A stretch of DNA of 64,000 nt from Nitrospira sp. (lineage in GTDB: Bacteria > Nitrospirota > Thermodesulfovibrionia > Thermodesulfovibrionales > Dissulfurispiraceae). Below, piece after piece: positions 7,951-16,069 of this stretch. The notes beneath the pieces are model-generated. The model was not told where the DNA came from. It made no database searches and saw only the letters and a program-made list of their open reading frames with translations. Within the stretch, counting starts at the first letter, position 1; each line of letters opens with the position of its first letter. The stretch covers positions 124,001-188,000 of the forward strand of contig NSJL01000003.1 of the NCBI GenBank assembly GCA_002634385.1. Reading direction: 5' to 3'. A program made the translations under genes and the position numbers.

Positions 7951-8826
7951 ATGCTCAAAGATCTGAAGAGGAGGACGAGAGACTGCTGTTCCGTTGCAGG
8001 AGGAGTAGCCGGTTGCTTTACCGTTTTCGTGCTGGTCTTCTCCTTTCTGCTGCTTTCACTGGAAGAGGCACATGCCCTTCCCACCCTGCAGACGTATATC
8101 GAGGGGGCATCGGCCGGCAGTAATGGGAGCGATGAGGAAACATGGTTTCTTACCTCGGACTCTTCCTTCTCTCTCTACGTAGTGGGGGCATATGGCTCCA
8201 AAACGGCGTCAATTGACTCCGCGACCCTGTTGGTCTCGGTCCCCCAGGGGGAAAAGGGGACCCTCACCATCACCTCTGCCACTGACGAAATTCCGGTCCT
8301 CCTGACTGCAACGGGGCAAAGTAGCGCATCGGCAACAAATCCTGCGAAGAATGCCGATACGGCCATTCTTACCGATGTGTCGGGAAATAGCGGGTACTCC
8401 TCTACCAATTTCCTGCCCGCGGGGCTCAACCTCAACAACCATTATCCCGTGAAGAGCAGCGTGTCCGATTTCCTGCTGTACGACCTGTTCAGTTTTGACA
8501 ATTCCGAGAAGAACCTCTTCAACTATGACGCCTCCAACGGAAGCATAGAGGCGACGACGGCCAAGGGGGAGCAGAAGGAATACGAGGTACAGGTCGACGG
8601 CTTCTCCAGCGTCCATTTCGATGTGTATGCCGAGGAGCTGGAGAGTTCCGGGGGAAAGAAGAAGGTGGTATACTCCTGGGACTGGGAGAACAACCCCGGT
8701 TCCCATGATGCCACCGCCTATGCCGCCGTTCCCGAGCCGGTGATGTCTCTTCTCCTCCTCCCCGCTCTTGCGGGCCTCTTCTTTTTCCGGCGGAGCGCCG
8801 TGACAGAGGGGGGCTCCGGACAGTAA
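7951..8826 (+). CDS. PEP-CTERM sorting-domain protein
   Basis: A 291-residue exported protein. The N-terminus has a long basic region (KRRTR) and a hydrophobic helix (about residues 22-42) ending at EEAHA. The mature domain is Ser/Asn/Thr-rich and beta-like (about 43-260). The tail has VPEP near residue 264, a Leu-rich helix, then FFRR, the pattern for exosortase processing. The ATG at 7951 follows AAAGGGGGTAAC; the upstream GTG at 7915 would overlap the promoter. The middle domain has the layout of choice-of-anchor domains common in PEP-CTERM proteins, but I cannot name a family. Likely a surface or matrix protein. Confidence 0.85.
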   Translation: MLKDLKRRTRDCCSVAGGVAGCFTVFVLVFSFLLLSLEEAHALPTLQTYIEGASAGSNGSDEETWFLTSDSSFSLYVVGAYGSKTASIDSATLLVSVPQGEKGTLTITSATDEIPVLLTATGQSSASATNPAKNADTAILTDVSGNSGYSSTNFLPAGLNLNNHYPVKSSVSDFLLYDLFSFDNSEKNLFNYDASNGSIEATTAKGEQKEYEVQVDGFSSVHFDVYAEELESSGGKKKVVYSWDWENNPGSHDATAYAAVPEPVMSLLLLPALAGLFFFRRSAVTEGGSGQ

Positions 8827-8867
8827 GGCGGGATCCCGGCATGTCCCTCCATAAGGAACGATACCAA

Positions 8868-8902
8868 TGCGCTCCCGCCCGGGGTACCCTGCCGGGAGCG
8901 CA
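8868..8902 (+). terminator. Intrinsic terminator
   Basis: A perfect 10-bp stem (TGCGCTCCCG with CGGGAGCGCA) is followed by CTCTGTTTCTT. It ends the PEP-CTERM transcript. The rest of the gap to 9102 holds only the promoter listed next. Confidence 0.75.
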
Positions 8903-9048
8903 CTCTGTTTCTTCCTGAATGCGTCCTCCCTCATCCGGGCGGGCACCCCTGCTCTGCTCCAGGGTGGTTCTTTGCGCGGGCGTCCTCCCGGTACCCCGAA
9001 AGCATGCGGAAGTTATTGCGTAACCTATTGAAAATAAATAGTTAGTAG

Positions 9049-9077
9049 TTGCTGTTTCCTCTTTCATTTGCTATAAT
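9049..9077 (+). promoter_or_regulatory. Sigma-70-type promoter of the aldolase cluster
   Basis: TTGCTG and TATAAT separated by 17 nt, ending 25 nt before the start codon. The -10 box is a perfect consensus. Confidence 0.6.
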
Positions 9078-9102
9078 ATGAAAAAATCTACAGGAGGCAT
9101 GT

Positions 9103-10476
9103 ATGTCGATCCAGGAGTTGAAGAGATGCGTCGAGGTGCGGGATGGTTCTGTTTCCGTGAAAGATAAGGCTGCGGCAAGGGATATGATGGACAGCCTGGT
9201 CTATACTGCCGTTTTTGAGGCCGACGAAGAGAAAAAAAAGGGAATGCTGATTCTGATAAAGGAGATTGCGAAGGCATGCGGCGCGGTTCCCGCATCTATC
9301 CAGGGGTTGTATGAAGAGATGGGGAGGAACTACCCGGGATTCACTGTCCCCGCGATGAATATACGGGGGCTTACCTATGACACCATGAAAGCGGTCTTCA
9401 GAAAAGCCCTTGCAATGAAAGTGGGAGCCATGATCTTCGAGATCGCCCGGTCGGAGATCGGGTATACTAAGCAGAGGCCTCTCGAATACGCTACCCTGTC
9501 CCTGGCTGCTGCAGTGAGCGAGGGATATGAAGGGCCTGTCTTCATACAGGGAGACCACTTCCAGCTGGTGAGAAAGAACTACCTGAGCGGTCCCGAGCTC
9601 GAGACGAACTATGTGAAAGGGCTCATCGCGGAGGCCATCGAGGCCGAATTCTATAACATCGACATCGACTCCTCCACCCTTGTCGACCTCGACAAGCCCA
9701 CGATCAAGGAGCAGCAGAGGCCGAATTTCGAAAAGACCGCTGACCTTGCGGAGCACGTACGATGCCTGCAGCCTGCCGGCGTGGATGTCTCGATCGGCGG
9801 GGAGATCGGGGAGATCGGGAGCAAGAACAGCAACCCCGATGAGCTGAAGGCGTACCTCGACGGTTTCCGGGAGACCTTCAAGGGGGCGAAGGGCCTGAGC
9901 AAGCTCAGCGTCCAGACAGGGACGAGCCACGGAGGGGTGGTAATGCCCGACGGGACCCTGGCGAAGGTAAAGATCGATTTCGATACCCTGCGTGTGTTGT
10001 CCGACATGGCGCGCAGGGAGTACGGCCTCTCCGGCTGCGTACAGCACGGTGCATCGACCCTCCCGGACGACGCCTTCCACATGTTCCCCGAGACCGGCAC
10101 CTCCGAGGTGCACCTCGCCACCGGCTTCCAGAATATCGTCTATGACAGCAAGCATCTCCCCCCGTCATTCCGGGAGGAGATATACACTTTCATCAGGACC
10201 GAATATGCCAAGGAGAAGAAGGAGGGCCAGACCGAGGAACAGTTCCTTTACAGTACCCGCAAGAAAGGGTTCGGACCCCTCAAGAAAAAGTGGTGGGATT
10301 TGCCTTCCGGTATAAAAGGCCCTATAATGAAGGAATTGGAGGATAAGTTCGGATTGCTCTTCGATCAGCTGAAAGTGGGCAACACAGTGGCTATCGTACA
10401 ACGCACCGTGAAACCGGTTGTAATAAAAAAGGAAATCGATTCAGGCCTGCTCGGTCAGCTCGGCCTGCTCGGGTAG
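9103..10476 (+). CDS. Class II (metal-dependent) fructose-bisphosphate aldolase-family protein
   Basis: A 457-residue cytosolic protein with an aldolase class II barrel from about residue 75: FTVPAMNIRGLTYDT, then GDHFQL (metal His), NIDIDSSTLVD, GGEIGEIG, and VQTGTSHGG with VQHGAST as phosphate-binding glycine loops. It is longer than standard enzymes (about 300-350), with an N-terminal helical segment of about 75 residues and a C-terminal tail. The start follows AGGAGGCATGT. It opens a cluster with a PGK-like enzyme and two PFK-like enzymes, so the natural reading is reversible fructose-1,6-bisphosphate cleavage in glycolysis/gluconeogenesis. A tagatose-bisphosphate or other sugar bisphosphate is possible. 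Confidence 0.85.
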   Translation: MSIQELKRCVEVRDGSVSVKDKAAARDMMDSLVYTAVFEADEEKKKGMLILIKEIAKACGAVPASIQGLYEEMGRNYPGFTVPAMNIRGLTYDTMKAVFRKALAMKVGAMIFEIARSEIGYTKQRPLEYATLSLAAAVSEGYEGPVFIQGDHFQLVRKNYLSGPELETNYVKGLIAEAIEAEFYNIDIDSSTLVDLDKPTIKEQQRPNFEKTADLAEHVRCLQPAGVDVSIGGEIGEIGSKNSNPDELKAYLDGFRETFKGAKGLSKLSVQTGTSHGGVVMPDGTLAKVKIDFDTLRVLSDMARREYGLSGCVQHGASTLPDDAFHMFPETGTSEVHLATGFQNIVYDSKHLPPSFREEIYTFIRTEYAKEKKEGQTEEQFLYSTRKKGFGPLKKKWWDLPSGIKGPIMKELEDKFGLLFDQLKVGNTVAIVQRTVKPVVIKKEIDSGLLGQLGLLG

Positions 10477-10506
10477 CAGACTTCGTCACAGAGAAATCCC
10501 TTCGGG

Positions 10507-10556
10507 AGGGTAGGGGAGTATGCTGCCGCGGCAGCTTGCTTCTCTACCCTGCTTTT
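10507..10556 (+). terminator. Strong hairpin between aldolase and PGK genes
   Basis: AGGGTAGGGGAGTA pairs imperfectly with TTCTCTACCCT around an inner perfect palindrome GCTGCCGCGGCAGC, followed by GCTTTTC. It may terminate or attenuate transcription or protect the aldolase mRNA end. Confidence 0.6.
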
Positions 10557-10594
10557 CATCAGGAGTCCGTATTGTTTCTTTCCGGAGGTGTGGA

Positions 10595-11971
10595 ATGGAG
10601 AAGCAGGGAATGGATCAGAGGATGGATCCGAGGCTGAGAATAATCCAGAATGCAGACCTCAACGGAAAAGTCGTTCTTGTCAGATTTGACCATAATGTCG
10701 TAAAAGACGGGGAGATCAAAGATCCGTACCGGATCGACCGGACCTTCGGCACTCTCTATAATATTGTGGAGCGGGGGGGCCGCCCCATCCTGATGACCCA
10801 CATCGGACGCCCCCGGGATAAAAAGACGGGAGAGATCGAATGCCGTCCGGGGGAGTCTGTCGAGCCTATTGTCGAGTACCTCGAGCATAAGCTGCATACC
10901 ACCTTTCATGTTCCCAAACTGCCCATCGATCCTGAAAGGGGGATCATCGGCATCGACACCTCCATCAACCTCGCCATCCGGAGCCTGCGCGAAAGGAGGA
11001 TCGGGGGGATCTATCTCCCCAATACCCGCTGGTTTCTGGGGGAGGAGTCCGGGGGAGAGGCGGGGGCTACCTTCGCCTTGCAGCTCGCGGGTCTTGCCGA
11101 TGTCTTCATCAACGACGCCTTCGGCTCCTGGCAGCCCCATGCCTCCACCTATGACATCACCAAACACCTCCCTTCCTATGCCGGCTTCCTGATGCAGCAG
11201 GAGATCGCCAATCTCAATGCCGTCATCAATCCGGAGCGACCCTTTGTCGCGGTAGTGGCAGGAGCGAAATACGACACGAAGATAAAACCCCTCTATGCGC
11301 TGTACGACAAGGTGGATTCCCTCATCCTGGGCGGGGTGATCTACAATGCCTTCCTCTGCGCAAAGTACGGGGTGAGGATCGCGGGGGTTCCCGATTCCGA
11401 CATCACCGCGGCAAAGGACCTGGTGGAGAAGGACAGGGCGAACCGGAAGATCGTGGAGCTTCCGTATGTCGTCGAATCCGACACCCTCGAAGGCAGGATC
11501 GAGGGGAAATACCGCACCCGCTCCCTGCGGGATTTCAGGGAGGGAGAGAGCTATCAGTATATCCTCGACATTGATCCCGCCTCTTTCGAGGACAGGGAGG
11601 TCGCGGACTGCATTTCGGGGGCGAAGACCATTTTCGTCAATGCGGTAATGGGCTTCACCCCCCACTTTACCTCCGGCTCGGCGGCCCTGGACAGTACTAT
11701 CGATCACAACAGGACCGCCCTGAAGATGTACGGGGGAGGCGATACCCTGCAGGAGTTCAAGAATCTCTGCCCCGGTCTTTACCTTTCGGTGCTTGATAAT
11801 ACACAATATTATTTCTTCACCGGCGGGGGGACGGTGCTGACCGCTATCGAGCAGGGGAGTCCCTACGGGCTCAAGCCTGTCCAGACATTGCTGCAGAAAG
11901 AGGAGAGGGGGGCCCCGGAGAGCACAGAGGCGGTCGGTGCGGGGATTGGGGATGGAAATACGAGGAGATAA
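10595..11971 (+). CDS. pgk: Phosphoglycerate kinase, divergent
   Basis: A 458-residue protein related to phosphoglycerate kinase. Conserved points include VVLVRFDHNVV (the DxN substrate motif in altered form), LMTHIGRPRDKK, YLPNTRWFLGEE (usual LENxRF), FINDAFGSWQPHAST, and MYGGGDT in the nucleotide domain. It differs from ordinary PGK at several places: the usual GAK-V-K loop reads GAKYDTKIKPLY, and the WNGPMG-type loop reads VNAVMGFTPHF. It sits in a sugar-phosphate operon, so catalysis between 1,3-bisphosphoglycerate and 3-phosphoglycerate is likely, but specificity could be changed. The ATG at 10595 has GGAGGTG in front; an in-frame upstream ATG at 10520 falls in the hairpin. Confidence 0.82.
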   Translation: MEKQGMDQRMDPRLRIIQNADLNGKVVLVRFDHNVVKDGEIKDPYRIDRTFGTLYNIVERGGRPILMTHIGRPRDKKTGEIECRPGESVEPIVEYLEHKLHTTFHVPKLPIDPERGIIGIDTSINLAIRSLRERRIGGIYLPNTRWFLGEESGGEAGATFALQLAGLADVFINDAFGSWQPHASTYDITKHLPSYAGFLMQQEIANLNAVINPERPFVAVVAGAKYDTKIKPLYALYDKVDSLILGGVIYNAFLCAKYGVRIAGVPDSDITAAKDLVEKDRANRKIVELPYVVESDTLEGRIEGKYRTRSLRDFREGESYQYILDIDPASFEDREVADCISGAKTIFVNAVMGFTPHFTSGSAALDSTIDHNRTALKMYGGGDTLQEFKNLCPGLYLSVLDNTQYYFFTGGGTVLTAIEQGSPYGLKPVQTLLQKEERGAPESTEAVGAGIGDGNTRR

Positions 11972-12109
11972 ACCGATATGGAATAACGCCGGCTTCTCCG
12001 GATTGCTTCGGGCCGGATCGCTTTGAGCCCCGCTCTCCCCCTATGGAAGTGAACAGACTGAATTCTTGTTGCGATAGAATATCTTACTCTCAGAAGGAGG
12101 CTCTTTTTT

Positions 12110-13324
12110 ATGGCGGACATCAAGAGAATCGGCGTTATTACCAGCGGAGGCGATGCGGGGGGGCTGAATGCGGTCATCAAGGGAGTGGCGCGGGAGGCGT
12201 ACGCGTTTGGGATCGAATCGGTGGTGATTCCCAACGGCTATGCGGGGTTGTACAACCTCGTGGACATGGAGAACGTGGTGGTGCTGAACGCGGAGAGGGT
12301 GAGCCGCATCGAGGCGTCCCTTGCCGGGTCCGAGGCGGGCCATTCCCGGGTGAAGATCAGCAAGATCGCGGATCCCAACACCTACGACCGTATCAAACAG
12401 GGATTGAAGAAGTTCGGCATCGATGCCCTGATCATCAGCGGCGGGGACGATACCGGGAGTGTCGTGGTCGACCTCGCCTCCCAGGGGATTCCCTGCGTCC
12501 ACGCCCCCAAAACAATGGATCTGGACCTTCAGCCCTACAGCGTGGGAGGCGATTCCGCCATCAACAGGATAGCGGTGATGACCCGGGATCTGAAGACCAC
12601 CGGACTGAGCCATAACCGCATCATGGTGGTCGAGGTGTTCGGGAGGTATGTGGGGCATACGGCCCTGCGCGGCGGCATCGGCGCCGAGGCGGACTGCATC
12701 CTGATCCCCGAGATCCCCGTCGATTTCGATGTCGTCTACGAGCATATCAAGGCCACCTATTTCGGCAGGATAGAGCGGAGCGACGTAAAGGCGGGCACCT
12801 ATGTTATCGTGGTCGCCGAGGGGATCAAGACCGCCAATGGCGAGATGCTTTACGACGAGTCCGCCGGGATGGACGCCTTCGGGCACAAGAAGCTCGCCGG
12901 TGCCGGGAAATATGTGCGGCAGCAGATCGAGAAGAGACTGAAGGCCGATCCTGAGGTGAAGGAATTCATGAAGAGGGTCGGCATGTTCGCCCCCGGGGTA
13001 TACGAGATTCCCGAGGTGCGCGAGATCATGCCCAGCCACCTGGTGCGTTCGGGAAATACCTCCGCCTACGATGTCAACTTCGGGTACCGGGCGGGCGCCG
13101 CCGCGGTGCTTCTCCTGCTGGAGGGGAAGACCGGGAATACCGTGGTCAATGTGGACGGAAACAAGCTCTGTTATATCCCGACTTCGGAGGCGATCAAGAG
13201 AAAGGAAGTGGATATCAACGAGATCGCCCTCTTCGAGAGCCTCGGCACCTGCTTCGGGAGGAAGCCGCAGAAATTCGAGTATAACCTGATAGAAGTACAT
13301 GTTCCCGTAGAGAGGCATTTGTAG
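12110..13324 (+). CDS. 6-phosphofructokinase family, pyrophosphate-type signature
   Basis: A 404-residue PFK-family protein. ITSGGDAGGLNAVIKG is the N-terminal phosphate loop; SGGDDTGS and APKTMDLDLQ are the catalytic loops; VVEVFGRYVGHTAL is the sugar-phosphate site. In E. coli PfkA two glycines (104 and 124) favour ATP, whereas PPi-dependent enzymes carry Asp and Lys there; this protein has Asp (GGDD) and Lys (PKT), so a PPi-dependent, reversible enzyme is predicted. The start follows AGAAGGAGGCTC. The second PFK starts 3 nt after its stop. Confidence 0.87.
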   Translation: MADIKRIGVITSGGDAGGLNAVIKGVAREAYAFGIESVVIPNGYAGLYNLVDMENVVVLNAERVSRIEASLAGSEAGHSRVKISKIADPNTYDRIKQGLKKFGIDALIISGGDDTGSVVVDLASQGIPCVHAPKTMDLDLQPYSVGGDSAINRIAVMTRDLKTTGLSHNRIMVVEVFGRYVGHTALRGGIGAEADCILIPEIPVDFDVVYEHIKATYFGRIERSDVKAGTYVIVVAEGIKTANGEMLYDESAGMDAFGHKKLAGAGKYVRQQIEKRLKADPEVKEFMKRVGMFAPGVYEIPEVREIMPSHLVRSGNTSAYDVNFGYRAGAAAVLLLLEGKTGNTVVNVDGNKLCYIPTSEAIKRKEVDINEIALFESLGTCFGRKPQKFEYNLIEVHVPVERHL

Positions 13325-13327
13325 AAT

Positions 13328-14581
13328 ATGCCGGTAGGCGGAAAAGACAACGATACGGTCGGTATCATCGTGGGAGGCGGTCCTGCGCCGGGGATCAACG
13401 GCGTCATCAGCGCCGCCACCATCGAGGCGATCAACGAGGGGAAGAGGGTAGTCGGGATCATGGGCGGCTTCAAGCCCCTCTTCGAAGGAAATACGGAGAG
13501 CGCGGTGCCTCTCACCATCGAAAAGGTCTCCACCATCCATGCGCAGGGAGGTTCTCTCCTGAGGACCTCCCGCGAGTATCCCGACAAGGTAAAACAGAAA
13601 TTCAGGGTCCTTATGGACTCCCTCATGAAAATCGGCATCAAGCACCTCATCACCATCGGGGGCGAGGGCACGCTCTTCATGGCGAACTGGATCGAGAGGG
13701 AGGCGAGGGGATCCATCAATGTGGCCCATGTTCCCAAGACGATCGATAACGATATTCCCCTGCCGGGGAGCGCTTCAACCTTCGGCTACCAGACGGCCCG
13801 CCATTGGGGAGTGAAGATCGTAGCCAATGTAATCAAGGATGCGAAGGCCGCGGGCCGGTGGTATTTCATTACCACCATGGGCAGGCATGCGGGCCATCTC
13901 GCCCTGGGAATAGGAAAGGCGGCGGGCGCCACCCTCACCCTTATCTCCGAGGAGTTCGAAGAGAAACTCTCCTTGAAGAAGGTAGCGGACATCCTCACCG
14001 GTGCCATTATCAAGCGTCTTGCTTATGGAAAAGATTTCGGTGTGGCGATCCTCGCGGAAGGGATGGCGGAGAAGTTCGACCTGTCCGAGCTCAGCCGCTT
14101 CGAGCAGTTGGAAAAGGACGAGACGGGAAGGGTGCGGCTCTCGGAGATCCAGCTGGGAAGGATTCTCAAGAATTTCGTAAAGCAGACCCTGGAGTCCATG
14201 GGGATTACCATCACCATCGTGGACAAGAACATCGGCTACGAGCTGCGGGCCGCCGATCCCATCCCCTACGATGTGGAATATACGAGGGACCTGGGATTCG
14301 GCGTGATCCGTTACCTCCTCCGGGGCGGCACCGGGGCGATGATCGTCTTCGATGAGGGAAGGCTCCGCCCCATTCCTTTTGTAGAAATGTTCGACTTTAC
14401 CACGGGAAAGGTAAAGGTGAAGACGGTGGACATCTCCTCGGAGACGTATATGGTGGGAAGGAAATACATGATACGCCTTGAGAAGGATGACTTGCAGGGC
14501 GCTACCCTGGACCGGATGGCGGGGGTGGTGAACCTGTCGCCGGAAGAGTTCGTCAGGAGATTCGGATACCTCCTGCAATAA
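13328..14581 (+). CDS. 6-phosphofructokinase family, second copy
   Basis: A 417-residue PFK-family protein directly downstream of the first. Motifs are IVGGGPAPGINGVIS, TIGGEGT, VPKTIDNDIPLPG, TTMGRHAGHLALG, and AEGMAEKF. Its loop reads GGEG (Gly at the phosphoryl-donor position) with Lys in PKTIDND, a mixed state compared with the GGDD/PKT of its neighbour. The two enzymes may use different donors, or may form a heteromeric PFK. The N-terminal loop GPAPG replaces the more common GDAPG. Tight spacing (TAG, three bases, ATG) shows co-expression. Confidence 0.87.
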   Translation: MPVGGKDNDTVGIIVGGGPAPGINGVISAATIEAINEGKRVVGIMGGFKPLFEGNTESAVPLTIEKVSTIHAQGGSLLRTSREYPDKVKQKFRVLMDSLMKIGIKHLITIGGEGTLFMANWIEREARGSINVAHVPKTIDNDIPLPGSASTFGYQTARHWGVKIVANVIKDAKAAGRWYFITTMGRHAGHLALGIGKAAGATLTLISEEFEEKLSLKKVADILTGAIIKRLAYGKDFGVAILAEGMAEKFDLSELSRFEQLEKDETGRVRLSEIQLGRILKNFVKQTLESMGITITIVDKNIGYELRAADPIPYDVEYTRDLGFGVIRYLLRGGTGAMIVFDEGRLRPIPFVEMFDFTTGKVKVKTVDISSETYMVGRKYMIRLEKDDLQGATLDRMAGVVNLSPEEFVRRFGYLLQ

Positions 14582-14658
14582 CGAAGGCAGGGAAAGGAAG
14601 AGAGAAAACAAAGGAGAATGAGAGGCATAGAGTCCCCCCTTCTCATAACCCCTCCCCG

Positions 14659-14758
14659 CCTCCCCTTAGACTAAGGGGAGGGGCAAAGATCGAGAGAGGC
14701 AGGTAGAGGTAAAGGGAGAGATAAAGCTTCCTTTCCCCCCTCTTAGGATAAGAGGGGG
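14659..14758. repeat. Two palindromic hairpins flanking an AGGTAG-like run
   Basis: CCTCCCCTTAG-A-CTAAGGGGAGG (14659-14681) and CCCCCTCTTA-GGA-TAAGAGGGGG (14736-14758) are near-perfect hairpins. Between them is GGCAGGTAGAGGTAAAGG. They probably act as 3' ends for the PFK transcript and belong to a family of CCCCTC/GAGGGG hairpins also seen at 53756. Confidence 0.6.
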
Positions 14759-14798
14759 TGAGGGGGAGTTAGCCTTTCGCTTCTCCCCTGCCCGAAAA

Positions 14799-14848
14799 AG
14801 TGTACTTTCCCCGGTTTTCCCCTATAATGTAAGTAGGGGCAGTACACT
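14799..14848 (+). promoter_or_regulatory. Promoter with nested inverted repeats ahead of the REC-AraC gene
   Basis: A TATAAT box (14823-14828) lies inside CCCCTA...TAGGGG (14819-14824 and 14834-14839), itself nested in AGTGTACT...AGTACACT (14799-14806 and 14841-14848). Such symmetry around the -10 box suggests an operator, perhaps for autoregulation. Confidence 0.45.
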
Positions 14849-14880
14849 CTCTGAAATCTCATTCATGTACTACGGGGACT

Positions 14881-15687
14881 GTGGAACAGAATCCGGTCGT
14901 CGCCATCGCGGAGGAAGGGGAGCACGCGCTCTATAAGAGCCTGGTTCTTGAGGGAGAAAGGATCGAAACGGTTCCTTTCAGCAAGGCCCTGAGCTCGTTC
15001 TCCCGGTGTGCGGCCGATTTTATCCTCCTCGACAGCGGGTACCAGGTCCAGAAGGGACTGCACCTTCTGAAGGAGATAAAAACCACCTGTTCCGACATCC
15101 CGGTTATCTTCTTCACCAGCGCAGGGTCGGAAGAGGTGGCCATCAATGCCTTCCGTCTGGGGGCCCGGGACTACTTCAGAAAACCTTTTGATCCCGGAGA
15201 GGTGCAGAAGAGGATCGAGGGAATTCTGAGGTACAAGAGGGCTGCGGAAAGGAAGCGCGTCCCCTGTATCGCCGTACATGACGCGGCTACCCTCGCGGCG
15301 GCGGGGTTTTCTGCGCTGTATAAACCCCGGAACATCCAGCATGTGGTCAGGTATATCCAGCACAACCTGACCACGGAACTGCGCCTTTCGGGACTTGCCC
15401 GGGAGGCGCATCTCAGCAAGTACCACTTCTGCAGGATTTTCAAGCAGCATGTGGGAGTGAGCCCCAAACGCTTCATCATCAACCTGAGAATCGAAAAGGC
15501 CAAGGAGCTCCTGGTGAAGGAGGAGATGAACGTGTCCCTGGCGGCGCTGGAGGCGGGCTTCAACGACCTCAGCAACTTCATCAAGGAATTCAAAAAATAT
15601 ACCGGGATCACTCCGACAGCCTACCGGAGCGCCCACCGGAAAGGAACCTCCCTCCCCCTCTTCCCCCGGGAAGAGCTCCAACAATAA
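14881..15687 (+). CDS. REC-AraC type response regulator
   Basis: A 268-residue protein with a receiver domain (residues 1 to about 120: FILLDSG with the phospho-acceptor Asp, FFTSAG, YFRKPFD with the conserved Lys) and a C-terminal AraC-type double helix-turn-helix (about 155-260: LSGLAREAHLSKYHFCRIFK, then AALEAGFNDLSNFIKEFKK). The usual acidic pair of a receiver is weakly kept (VVAIAEEGE), so phosphorylation is not certain. The GTG at 14881 gives the complete receiver. No sensor kinase is adjacent. The target genes are unknown. Confidence 0.87.
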   Translation: MEQNPVVAIAEEGEHALYKSLVLEGERIETVPFSKALSSFSRCAADFILLDSGYQVQKGLHLLKEIKTTCSDIPVIFFTSAGSEEVAINAFRLGARDYFRKPFDPGEVQKRIEGILRYKRAAERKRVPCIAVHDAATLAAAGFSALYKPRNIQHVVRYIQHNLTTELRLSGLAREAHLSKYHFCRIFKQHVGVSPKRFIINLRIEKAKELLVKEEMNVSLAALEAGFNDLSNFIKEFKKYTGITPTAYRSAHRKGTSLPLFPREELQQ

Positions 15688-15689
15688 AT

Positions 15690-15719
15690 AAAGGGCAAAG
15701 GAAATTTCCTTTGCCCTTT
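15690..15719. terminator. 30-nt perfect palindrome, bidirectional terminator
   Basis: AAAGGGCAAAGGAAA is followed immediately by its reverse complement. On the minus strand it runs into TATTTATTGT, a better U-tract than on the plus strand, so it can end both the regulator mRNA and the predicted minus-strand RNA. Confidence 0.7.
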
Positions 15720-15840
15720 CTCCCCGAGCGGAATGCGATCAAGTGGTGTCAGTTTCCCGTGCGTCCTCCGGAAGAAAAATCCAGTACCCGATAGAGCAGT
15801 GAGGTTCAGAAGGAGATCTCCGGCCCAGGGACGGCTATGG
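15690..15840 (-). ncRNA. Candidate sigma-54-dependent small RNA
   Basis: A perfect sigma-54 promoter at 15851-15867 on the minus strand predicts a start near 15840. From there to the 30-nt palindrome (15719-15690) there are about 150 nt with no credible open reading frame or ribosome-site/start pair. The 5' part contains GGCCGGAGATCTCC with a GGAGATCTCC palindrome. The arrangement (promoter, short non-coding stretch, intrinsic terminator) is that of a trans-acting small RNA. Its 3' end meets the regulator gene tail to tail. This is inferred from signals only. Confidence 0.5.
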
Positions 15841-15850
15841 GAAAATAATA

Positions 15851-15867
15851 TGCAATTCATATGCCAT
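15851..15867 (-). promoter_or_regulatory. Sigma-54 promoter, minus strand
   Basis: Read on the minus strand: TATGGCATATGAATTGCA, with GG and GC exactly 10 nt apart. Three activator-motif copies lie upstream of it at 15916-16029. Confidence 0.7.
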
Positions 15868-15915
15868 AAGCTAAGTGCCTGTACTTTCCTGCTTTATTAC
15901 TCTGGCTCTCCTTTC

Positions 15916-16029
15916 TGTAAATTTTTTCGACGCCATGTGATGTTTTTTGTTAAGAAAGCTGCCGTAAACTACTTTTTTCTGTAAAAAATTCCGAATAAAG
16001 GAGTGCCAGCTGTAAGAAATTCCGACATT
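15916..16029. promoter_or_regulatory. Three activator-binding motifs (TGTAA-N4-T-YYCGA)
   Basis: Copies at 15916-15934 (TGTAA, ATTTT, TTCGACG), 15980-15998 (TGTAA, AAAAT, TCCGAA) and 16011-16029 (TGTAA, GAAAT, TCCGAC). The last two are 31 nt apart, three helical turns. The nearest is about 80 nt upstream of the predicted start of the small RNA. The same motif, in matching orientation relative to its promoter, precedes the polyketide synthase operon. Confidence 0.65.
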
Positions 16030-16069
16030 TCGCTGTTGTTCTATCCCTATGACGCCCCTAACAGGCATT

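Noticed and set aside
15621..15860. 79-codon minus-strand frame over the candidate small RNA
   Set aside because: Its start lies upstream of the predicted transcription start and overlaps the promoter, it lacks a ribosome site, and it runs through the terminator palindrome into the regulator gene.
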